Assembly (NCBI GenBank): GCA_022828595.1
Contig: JAKGHH010000002.1
Span: forward strand, 41,820,222-41,884,221
DNA: 64,000 bases
Direction of reading: 5' to 3'
DNA from: Nelumbo lutea
Taxonomy: Eukaryota; Streptophyta; Magnoliopsida; Proteales; Nelumbonaceae
Shown here: piece after piece, positions 49,601 to 61,600 of the stretch
How positions within the stretch are numbered: position 1 is the first letter of the stretch
Layout of the letters: each line of letters begins with the position of its first letter
Program-made: the position numbers and the translations under genes
The notes under the pieces: generated by a model
What the model was told of the DNA's origin: nothing
Seen by the model: only the letters and a program-made list of their open reading frames with translations
Databases searched by the model: none

Positions 49601-52600
49601 TCCTTCTGGTGAAACTATTTTACATCCTAAGGAGGAAGATGTTGGGAGATCAGAGGAAGAGGCAAAGTCCGTCTGGTCTACAGATTGCTCTATCCGTTTT
49701 GGCTCTTTTGTGGTGGAATTTCTTGCTGATTCTCCCCCCAAGGACTATTTGGCATTGCTTGTTGTGGATTCCTCCAAGGTTGAGGGAAACAGGGGAGGTA
49801 AGGAGTCTGGGGTAGAGAAAGGAGAGGATGAGGGAGTAAGAGGGGAGGAAGGACCTCAGAAGAGGTGTAGAGAAGGGGAAAGGGGAATTTGAAGGAGGGG
49901 AAGACAGGAGTTTGGAAGTAAGCAATCAACAAGAAGAAGAGAGCATAAGTGACGAGAATGGTGGGGAAGAGTGTCCAGAAGAGTGATTAATCTTTGAAGT
50001 CCCAGTTGGGAGACTTGGAATCGACCTAGGACATAAGAGGAACTCTGAGGCCAGGGAAAAGGATGCTTCCTCTTTAGAGTTGTTGAAGAAAACAAGAGAG
50101 TCAGGCAAGTTCCAGCTTATCCATGTGTCAAAAGTTTTCTCATGTTTGAAAGATGGTCTCATTGGTGTTGGTCCTACCAACAAGTTAAGAATGTTTACAA
50201 GAAAAGAAGCTCAAGAGATTAAACTATGAAGATGAAAACAGTGGAGACTAGGGGAACCAAATGCCAAGATTCTCAAGGGATTCAACTACAGTGGTCATTG
50301 ACTGCCATACTTGTCAAAGCGACGCCTAGGCGACAAGGCGCCCTTTGAGGCTCACCTCGCCTAATCGCCTAGCAGTTTTCTACTTCATACTATAAAATAC
50401 TATTTTATTCATTCTTTTTTGAGATTATAATTATAAAATAGACATTATTAAACTAAAATAATCATTTTGTGTGCTTATATACTAATTTTTTTTATTGTTT
50501 TCTTATTTATTAGGGTTTAATCAACACAAACATTGCTAAATGCTGTATTGAACCCTCAAAGACTTAAAAACGTGAACCAATAAGTAAGGAAGAAGTTAAA
50601 ATTTTATCTAATCAGCACATTTTCCTCTTCCATATATTCTTCTTCTTCTACTACTACTACCACCAATACTTTTTATTTTCTTCTTTTCCCATAACAAAAA
50701 TAAGGGTTCAGCCCCTATATTTTTTGAATTTTATTTTCCTTCTTCCTTTTCTTCTCATGAATATGTTGATTTTTTATACTTTTCTTATGAAAATCATGAA
50801 TAATTATTGAAGAAATATGGTTATGGTACCTAGGGAACTACCCTAGGATCTATGTTTTTAACATAAAAAAATCCATCGCCTAGGCAACTAGGCAACAAGG
50901 CACCTCCCAGTCGCCTAGCCTCACCTTGGTGCCTTGAAAACTATGGGCTGCTATAGAAGATTTGGAGTCAAGGCCAGAGGATGGTGACAAGGAGGAAAGG
51001 GGTAATTGAGTTGGTGAAAAGTGGACAATTACAACTTCATCAGTCAAGGTTTAGGGCTGTTTCTTTGGGTAGGAAAGGAGTTCGCCAAAAAGGCTTTCGA
51101 AACCTTTGAAAAAGCAAGAGGGAAGAAAGCTTGAAGAAGAAGGTAACTGGGGGAGGAGGAGAGGCAAGGAATGAAGGAGCCGAAGGAGATGGACAAGACG
51201 AAATGCTTTTTTAAATTGTTTGTTCTCATGGTGGATTTCATCTATTTTACCCTCAATTTGGTAAGTTTTAGAATTTGTGCTCCTAATGTGTTGTTTGTTT
51301 TTGTTGTTGAAGGGTGGGTGTTTTCTTAACACCTTGTTCGTTGTACCCAAGCTTTTTCTTTCAATATTTTTTTTTCTTAGCTTTCAAAAAAAAAGGTGTC
51401 AAAGTTGAAGGCAGGAGGGTTGGGGATTGGAACATTAGAATGAAAAATTGGGCCTTATTGAAGAAGTGGCTTTGGAGGCTCCCGAGGGGGAGTGATAGGC
51501 TTTGGCATAAAGTGGTAGCAAGTGTTCATTGGTTGTCAAACAATGGATGGGATGTTGGTTGCCTTCATAGAGCTACCTTGGAAAGCCATCCACAACTGTC
51601 TTCCTGTTCTCATCAGTCACATCAGGAATGACTTGTTCTTGGGTAAGAAGATTAGGTTTTGGGAAGATATTTGGGTTGGGGAGACCCCTTTGATGGAGAT
51701 CTTCCCTTCCATTCTCAAAGGCAGACTAGTGGCTTAATTCATTTTCTCCTCTTCCTCTCCTTCTGAGCTAAACTAGAACTTGGGCCTCATTAGGAATCTT
51801 AGAGGGTCTAAAATTCCCCTTGTTTCTTATTTGAACTTTCTAGGAGGAAAGAAACTCTAGAATTTTGGGGGAGGAATAAGGAAGCACTGATTGGGGTCAT
51901 AACCCTAAGAGTGGCACATTGGGTTAAGACCATGAATTTGTTCTCAGACTTTAAGATTAATGATTTCTTCAGAGCTTGGGGGGCTATAGCTGCCTCATCT
52001 TCTAGAAGACAGATTGCAACAGCGGTCTGGTCTCCCCCACCTTGTGGCTGGTTAAAACTGAATTTCAATGGGAGTAGTGTGGGCAATCCAGGCCCCACTG
52101 GAATTGGAGGAGTTATAAGGGATGAGGAAGGTAATATATGTGACTTCTTCTCAAGTCCATCTGGGCAAAGTGATGTGGCATCAACAGAATTCTTAGCAGC
52201 TGTTTTTGGGCTTGAGAAAGCCAAGGAAACGGGTTTTGAAAGGCTAACTATTGAAAGTGATTCCAAAACAGTTGTGAACTGGTTAAAGAAAGGGAGGAGT
52301 ATCATGGAACCTAAGGAGTGATCTTAGGAGGTTCAAAATGTTGATTCAAGTTAATTGGGTTAGAAGAATAGCCAACAGTTTGGCGGATAGTTTGGCTAAA
52401 CAAGGGTTTGTAGCTTCCCTTGATGAAGCAGACCTGTACCAAATCCCATTAGATGATAGGGCTTCCCTTGAGCACTGTAGTAACAAAATGAAGGGTGCTA
52501 CCGATACTGATTAGAACCAAAATGCAGAAGCCCATAAGTAAACCCACTATTTGCATCTTTTGGGCCAAATGCAGACTGGTAAGAACCTGTAAAGAGATAA

Positions 52601-55600
52601 CCAGCACTTCCGATTCATCCACCTGGCCCAGTTCTCCTGGTCTATCTGCTTAACCGCTTTCATCATCTTCTTCCAGATTGACTTTTAAAATGAATACTTG
52701 CTACCACGTGCATATCTGCCCCAGGAAAACTTTACATCACAGTTATAGCAGAGCCCCTTTCCTAGTGGACCTCTCCAACCACGAAAATTTCTTCAGAGGA
52801 ATGTGGCCTAAGCTAGCTAGTACCATCAGAAGCTTACTACTTGCATAGAACTCAGGACAGCTGGGTAGAATCTTTAGGACCGTTCCTACCACTCAATTCA
52901 CTTTCCTTAGGCCATTTATTAGTCTTTCCTTGTGGAGTCTGGACTCTGGAGAGACCAACAGTGGTGGGAACAGTCGTAGGCTGCATAGCCTTCACTTCCA
53001 TCCTGATTTCTTCCCAAAGACCTCCCACAAAGTAGCCAACAAGAGCATTCTCATGCCTGCTATGTACTCACGTTGAAACCTCTCAAATTTACCTGGTAAT
53101 CTCAGACCAATCCTGCCTACTGAAGCTTGGCTAGCACCTTCTCCAAGTCTTCAAAAGAGGATGGTCTGGATAACACAGAGCCTCCTGTAAAATCATTCCA
53201 GTTCAATCAAGGATGTGAGAACTTATACCACTGGAACTAGTGGATAGCTTTGCCTTCCATATAAACTGAAGCCACTGCAACTCTCTAATGACTTGGAACC
53301 TCGTAGGGTTCGAAATATCTCTCTGCACAGTAGATCCAAGAGAGAGGATCTTCACCATTGAAGATCAGAAAGTCCATCTTGACTGTTCACGAGAAATTTC
53401 CTCCAAACCTCCTACCACTGCCTTAGCTGAAACTCTTTGATTCATCCTCCGCCCACTGTTGCTGTCATCCTTTCACACTATGATCCAGTCAACTTGTTCC
53501 TATCTGGTATCACATTTTATGGCCTAATTGGGCCTTTTGTAGTATTACAGTTATTGTCAACCCCATTAATGCACAACAGTACAAGATATAAAAGATAGAA
53601 GATACAAAGGTATGTTCTTAGGTAATAACAATTTGATAGGCTATGTGCAAGCATGTGTGCCATATTAACAATCCATAGTATGGAACTTTAATTTGATTCT
53701 CTAACAGTATGTTCTTGTTCCATGCTATTATGTATCTACATTTTATTAATTATGATATTCTGTATAGGTAGACAAACAAAGAAATAATGTAAAATATCAA
53801 TTGAAATTTTCTAGCTCCTAATACTGGTATAAATTTTGGATTCCCAACAATGGAAACAAACAGTAAGTGGGTACTCAACCTGATTATAGAAATATCACTG
53901 AGTTCCAAAACATGAGACAGACAAGCAGATAGAGAAAGATCCTAAACTTGTCTAATTTTCATATAACCTCAGGCTGGTAATCCCACTATAGGCTGCCACT
54001 TGTCAACCTCTTCACAAATGGCCCTTGTATGATGTATGGTGTTAACATAAAAAGATATAACAAAGATAACTTTATTCTTTCATATCAGCCACATGATGAT
54101 CACAGGATCTGTCTAAGCATACCTGACCAGTATGGTCCCCACAACCCTGGAATGGAAACTTTATTCCGAGATATAGCCATGTGGCAAGTGAATGTTCCAC
54201 AAACTAAAACCATACGATGGCATATAGCTTCCTTGTCATTTTCTGAAAAAAACAGAATGCTTCATCAAAAAAGAAATCAAAAACACATAGTACTTTTCAT
54301 GTTAGACAACTAAAATAATTCCAAAAGCATGTAAAACCTTTTTCCTCATATTGTGATACTGGCACACTTTCCATTATCCCCATCCCTCCAGCATGAGCAT
54401 CAATCAATGAGGTCCCAACTGGAGTTCCCACTGACAGGCCCAGCTCCTGAAAATTCCAATGCTCCTGTGAGGAAAACAATCAAGAAAGCGCAAAATTGCT
54501 TTGACAATCTCAAGCAAAATCGCCCTGTGAAGCCCACAAAAAGGTGATGGTCATTTTTCAACAAAAATAGATGTGTTTGCTCTGTTAATGGACCTCAAGG
54601 GAGCGCCACTTGAAATCAATGTGAATTCTTCACTAAAAGTTTCTTGCCTTCGCAGCAGCTGGAGTAAGACCAGAACCCAAAGGATGGCCAGGAAATGCAA
54701 CACTTCGCCCTGTTCACATTGGTTATAGCAAAGTCACCAATGGAATCCAAGCAGATAATGTTAAAAAGCACCATTTGGAGTACTAAATGGTTATCATATG
54801 GGAATAGAATTAGCATAAACATGAACTTTCTTATATGTCTAGCAGAAATGTGAATAAAAATAAAAGGTTTTCCTAACTGGAGGTGCAGAGAAAATATTAA
54901 TATGCATGTAATATGTACATGCATGCATATACATATAAACGTAAATGCATGGGAAAGGAAAGGGAGGATCATATTCAAATATTCAGGTTTTCCTTATTTT
55001 GTTTCCCTTTATAAACTGAAATTATTATTAGTAAGGATCAAAACCATATAAACTATATAGATAAGAGATAAAAAAAAAGCATCCCAGTTTTGAGTTGCAC
55101 AATGCAGGTAAAACTTAGAAACTTTACAACATGAACAAAAAAACCCAGAATTATGATAATAAACCAAAATCAAAATAATGCATGTCCTGGCCCTTCCAGT
55201 ATAAGAGACACCTCAAGAGATGATAGACGGTCAATTCTAGCTTTATAGTCAGGCTCCATAAGCCACTGAAATTCAATGAGAGCAGAAATAAGAATTGTAC
55301 TACAATAATGAGGTTAGCAAGGTCTCTTGGTTTTGATTGTAGAAGGAGATTCAGTAGTGGTGCTGGGTTGTCTAATGAATGACAGCCTTGTCAAATGGCA
55401 GTTTTGATCTATCATGAGGGTGATAAGAGGCATGACAAAGGATATCATGAGGGTGAACAGTAAAATATGACTCTTACTCAAACAGCAAGAAACACAACAT
55501 GTATCAAAGGATTTCATAGAAGGAATTTTAGTTTTAATAAAACCGTATTCAAATAAGTATTTAAGTTTTTCAGAATTTGGGTGACCAAGTGTTTGTTCCA

Positions 55601-58600
55601 CAAATCCCAAACATATTTTCTTTGACTCAAAACAGGACTCAATGTCGAAGAGCTCAAAAAAGCAGAGGATGATGTTGATGGAGATTTCTCACATTCCAAT
55701 GCAAACAAGCGGCCCATCCTACGCCCCTTCCCTTTCACCTTCCCAATGCACTAGTCCTAAATCAAACAACCATTAGAGGAAAATGTTAGAATATGACCTT
55801 CATCAACTAATTGACCAACTGAAATAAGGTTGGCAGTAAGTTTAGGAACAAGGAAGGTTCTAGCAAGGGACAAGAAACATGAGGGGGAAAGTTTGATACA
55901 CAAGTCATCACTCCCAATGATGTCAAGTTTCTCACCATTAGCAGTGACAATATGTCTATGGTTGGTCTCAGACAGTTTGTTTGAAGGTTCAGGATAGGCC
56001 CCAGTCATATGATTTGTATCACCATAATCAATTATCCAAACGTGAGAGGGAGAAGAGCAATAACCGGAGAACTCATTAGATAGGCCGATAGCAGAAAAGG
56101 CAGATGAGATGGCAGAGGATACCAATTGTTGTATCTCTTCCTTATTCATGGAAGCAGAAGATTCTCCCTTGGCAATAGGGGTATCAGACACTCGTCCCTC
56201 AGACGCCTGATAAGCTCGTGGCTGATTCTTCTTCAGGGGTCCCTTGGGTGGATGAATTGGGCAATCTGGAATGATATGTCCATGTTGTTTGCAATATGTA
56301 CAGACATTCTTCTTTTTGCAATGAAAGGATATATGTCCATATCCTTTACATTCATAGCATTGAGTTTTAGAATGGTCTTTTCCACCAGATTTCTTATTCC
56401 CTCGTGCAAGAAAAACAATATCAATCTTTGAATCAGGATGTTTCCCTTCTATGTTTGTAGCATTTAGGAGTCTAGTTTCTTCTCTCAACAACTCTCCCAT
56501 CACAGAGTCTAAGTCTGGAAGAGTTCCTCACTCAAAATATTTGACCTGATTATTTCATACTCAAGTCTCAACCTCATGAGAAACTGGTTAATGTTCCTAT
56601 TTTCAAAATGTTTTTGCAAATACTTGCCACATTCAATGGGATCAGAAGGTTCAATATGAACAAGTTCGTATTCAGCCCAGAGATCAATAAAGCCTAAATG
56701 GTATTCTTGTATCTTTTTGCCCCCCTGGCAATAAGCAAAGATTTCAGATTCAAACTAGTATTGGCATGACATATTGGACTGATGATAAACCTCTTCTCAA
56801 ATAGGCATACATCTCATAGGTAGTCCTTAGTCTTCTCATAGGGACACTAATGTGAGGCACAATGGAGCTCAAAATCTAGGAGATAACTTTTCGTTGTCTA
56901 GCTTCCATTGTGTATAAGCTTTACTATCAGCCTCAGCCTCATCAGGTTTACATACAGTCCCATTCAAGTAACCTTCAAGTCCATTTCCCTCAACATAGAA
57001 ATCAAAATGGAACTTCCACATATTGTAGTTAATTCCATCAAATTTTACAGGGAGGAAATCAACCTTTTCAGCCATCATAAATGAGCAAAAAAAAAAAAAA
57101 AGACCCAGAGCAGAATACAGAATTTTGGGGATGAAGAAATGGATGATTCGACCTTACCCCAAGGGTCCTTTATATAGAAAGTGAAATTAAAGAAATTATA
57201 GAGAGGCCCTTGTAGGGCAACACAATTTAGAGAATTTACAGAGAGGCCCTTGCAAGGCTGAAGTGAAAATAATAATAAATAAGAGAAACAATACAATAAG
57301 GACTACAATAAAATGGTACATTAGGGAGTTTCTTCACATAACCAACATATAAAAAAATGAACTACAAGAAATCTTACCCACAAAATGACAGAATTAGGAA
57401 CCCAAATTCATTGATCCCCAAGTTTAGAACCACCCACCCCATCCAACAAGTTTAGAAGACCAGAAACAAGGCCTAACTCAGACTCTCTCAGATTTCTCCT
57501 AAAATCTTCCAATCAAAACCAAACAATAAAGAAGAAGGTAGGAAAAACTCAGAGACTGGTTTATTTTTAAGATTAGAGATGGCATAAAGAGAAGGAAACA
57601 CCTCTTTCAATGGGGACTCCCCAAGACAAAGATCTTTCCAGAATTTAATCTTGTTGCCAAAAGAAAGATCATACCTAATGTGAATTAAGAAACAGGGAAA
57701 AAGTACTATGAATTGCTTTACAAGGAGAAATAAGGGTAGCTTTGCGTAGAACACCAACATCCCAACCATTTTCTAAGAGCCCATGAATGCTCACCACAAC
57801 TTTGTGCCAAAACTTTTCAAAAGTCTCCCGAAAACCTCCACAACCATTTCCCAAGAAGAGTTAAATTCTTCTTAGCAATGTTACCTATCTCCAATGTCCC
57901 ATCAACCTTCTACTCACAAACTCCCACCTAACCAAATGATCCCCCTTTCCTTTCCCAGGTTCCCATAGGAAATCCTTCATCAACTTCTCAATTCTTCTAG
58001 CAATTGCTTGAGGCATTCTAAAAACAAAGGTAATAAACAGGAAGATCAGCCAAGGTGAATCTTATAAAAAAAAAAAAAAACAGATTAGCCAAGGTGAACT
58101 TAATTAATAATATCCTTTCTCCCAGCAAGATATAATTCCTTTTCCACATCGCCAATCTTTTCTCTATTTTATTCACCACTGGATTCCAAAAACTAACAGT
58201 TTTAGGGTTGGTTCCTAAAGTGAGACCTAAGTACTTCATCAGCCACTCGCTACAGACACACCCTAAAGCTACCGCCCAGGACCTTAGTTCCTTCAAATTG
58301 GAAAGTTTCTCAAATAGTCTCGCCACCAAAGTTAAATCCTCAATCCATTGATTATTCTCCCCATCACAAAAAATAATAGTATCATCTACAAATTGCAAGT
58401 GGATCACTAGAAGGGTATCTTCTCCCACCCTCCATTTTTTGAACAATTGAAGACTCTCTACTCTCAGGATGAGCCTACTCAACACATCTGCAACAAGAGT
58501 GAATAGGAAGGGGGAAAGTGGATCACCTTGTCTTAGATCCCTAATGGCCCCGAAGAAGTTCTTTATAGAAACATTTAATATCACTGAATAATGACAAGAT

Positions 58601-61600
58601 TGTAGACACCCCCCCCCAATCCATTTTCCCATTGAAAATTGCATATGCAAACAATTCTTTCTAACAAACAGGTTTGTTGTGTAATGTCTTTCCTTCCTTG
58701 AGAATAATTTCCCATTTTCCCTACAACTATGCACCATAATGCACTGAAGACAACAAAATTGTTTGTTACTACAATTCTGACTAGAAAACCACTAATCCAT
58801 AAACAAGAAACAAGAAGTTTAATCCTTTCTAATGTTAATTTCCACTTTTAGTTCCTGTTTTTCCTTTTTAGTTTTTATATTTGGGGATTGATGTCATTCT
58901 AGAATCTAGATTCTATAGAAAAAGAATAAATAATTATATAAAACGACATAAGAGTATACCAATCTTAGCATGATGCCCTTCTACAAGGTCACCCAAGCCA
59001 ATTTCCTCCCAAAAGTCATCATCCCATCCACAAGCTTCCATATCTCGGGAATTTTTCTCATTGAGTTGTTCCATGTGTGCATGACCAAGATAAGTCCATT
59101 TGCAGATTGTAGTACACAGGCTCCTAGTATCATCTCCTGTTGCTCTAGGATAATATACATCAGGATAAATTCATTAGACCAAGAACAACATAGCAGATAC
59201 CAAAATTAAATACTTTATAATCCACCAAACTATGTACAATAAAATAAATATGGAACTTAAAGGATTATATATCATCAGGCAGATAGTGCAAGGTTCCAAC
59301 AGGTTGGTTGGTTAGGTCTCCAGCTGGTTGTAGCAAAGACTTGGGACCAAATCCTGCCTGCACCAATTTTAGGGGGTTATGGCTTTGGGGGATGGGCTAC
59401 TCCTCCCCACGGTTGTGTAGTCCCATGGAGCCAACAAAAAAAAATCTTCTTTTAAAAAATAAAACAGAAAAGAAAAACATCAGGTAGCTAACATGGATTA
59501 CCTATATGATAACCAATCACTCAAATCCATCCACCTAAATGCCATTGACCAAGACTCTTGCAAATTTTCTTTCACCCATAACAGCTGCAAAATTAGTTTA
59601 CTATCAACTTATTTAAAAACATGTATGTATTTCAAAATTCAAAATAAATAGAATTTTTTATGAGTAATCAAAAATATTTTATTAAATGTAGAAGTATAGA
59701 ATTGTACAAAAGGGACCCAAATCTAAATAGAAACTCATAACCACCCTCTATATCTCCACTCATAATAGTGTACCAATTAAAAACAAAATCTCTACACTTT
59801 AATACATAAACAATCAAACACTGATCCATCAAGACATTATTGAATCTGCATTATAGCCAAACTAAAGGCTAGGAATGTAGTATTTTAGTTTCAAGAAAAA
59901 ACATGGGAAATTGTGGACTCCAGCAACAGGAAATACTAGAACATAAAGTAACTAAGCAATTTTGGGGGGAAATTACGAGGTATAAATTTGTTGGCAATTT
60001 ATTCCCTCTTGGTCATATGACTCCATACTCTTCTCAAAGGTAATGACATCTCCAATTTCTTGGTCCAACTCACATCCTGAACTAGACTTCTCACATGACA
60101 AACTAAAGACTCTAGTTTGAGGCCATCTGACTCATCCTAAATTAGAGTTCTCTTTGAATTTTCTATACTATTACTTACCATAGTTTTAAAACTCAAAAAT
60201 TCAACTCAGAAATAGCCAAGTAAATGGCATTGAATGTACTTTAAATCAACTGGGCTCACAAAGTCAACTCAGTAAAATTCGTCTAGTTTGACTCTGATTC
60301 AACTCAACCTGATAGTATTTTGTTGAACCCTACTTTTGACCTTAAGGGCCAATTCGTTTTTTGGATTTTGAGAGGGGGCAAAATTGATCAATAGGATTTT
60401 GGTTTCCACTGACCAAGATACCCATGTTCTATTTTCAGATTTATGTAGGGTCCATGGAAAATTTATTTTCCCTGGGTATCACTTACCTCCCAGGTGGGTA
60501 AGTAACTTTCCCACCTGGGGAGAAAGTTGCCAACACTTGGATGGAACATAATTGCCCCTTGTAATAATGGCATTTTATGGCTAAAATGGTCATTGTCTTA
60601 TTTACCTAGAAAATAAAAGAGCATGGTAAATGCACTTACACGGGTAAGTATTTCTAGTAACTAACTTCCCAAAAAGCAAACAGGGCCTAAAAAATGATAT
60701 AAATTCTACCATATTTTTTTCTGTACCACTAACCTTGCCCACGCTCATTCCAATCAAATTTTATGGTACTACCTTGAGTCAATATCCTCACCGTATCAAC
60801 TCCTTGTCAATAAAATGAGAAAGTAATTTGTAGAACTTTCATTTCTCTGATATTGCCTGTCACTTGTGAGGCCATTGTCTCCCAGAAATTTTTCAGAGAT
60901 TGCCAGTGGAAACACCCTCATGTATGACAACCAGAATCTAATATTAAGGCTTATGAAGTGAGATTGATCTAGTTGTAGATAGAAATAGGGAATTTCATGG
61001 ACAAGGTCTAATGCTTTCAGGCCCTAAAATGTCTAATAATATGATACTATAGCCACTAAAACCACAAATATGCAGTTGAAGAGTGGAATCCAGTGGATCA
61101 TGCACTCAAAAGATAGGAAAATTTGCTTTATTACTTGGCATATGCTATTCAGGAGGGTTGATCAAATCCTTATTTGAATATGGTGCCTTAAACACCTTGG
61201 ATCTGTTATGTCATTGGGACCTAGTATTTAAAATCCATACTGGCATCTAGGCACCACACCATGTGTTCAAGGTTTTACTATTACCAAGATCTAGGCTAAA
61301 TGCTACAAAGAGGAACAGGAATGAACATTATGACAACAGAGTATGGTTATCTATGAGAAATTAACAAGTCATCTGCTGAAGAACCTTTGGAGGTTGCATC
61401 TCAGGGGCAAAACAAAAAGAACAGTCCAGTGTTCAAAGTTTTACTGTTACCAAGATCTAGGTAGAGAGGAACAGGAATGAACATTATGACAATAGAATAT
61501 GGTTAACATGAGAAATTAGCAAATCAGTTGCTGAAGTACCTTTGGAGGTTGCATTTCAGGGGAGACTGATCCCCCAAAATATTGCAGCACTGGTGAATTA

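Larger units (their letters stand above)
23381..54122 (-). other. 30.7-kb intron of the FGGY kinase filled with nested retrotransposons
   Basis: The donor (GTATGC, 54122 downward) and the acceptor (CTTCAG ending at 23381) are intact, and the flanking phases (1 and 2) join to a conserved Ser-Ala codon pair before LVPEFWL. From low to high coordinates the intron contains a MITE, two LINE pieces, four nested copia elements with a solo LTR, LINE pieces again, and a gypsy fragment. Only a minor part is not transposon-derived. Confidence 0.88.

Noticed and set aside
51808..52305. 165-codon open frame on the minus strand
   Set aside because: It is antisense to the LINE RNase H domain, which has clear family motifs.
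55200..55263. Possible kinase exon with splice-like ends between visible exons 4 and 5
   Set aside because: Visible exons 4 and 5 already join in phase to the conserved HHAKIG-RSVAF segment; this piece would insert non-homologous residues.
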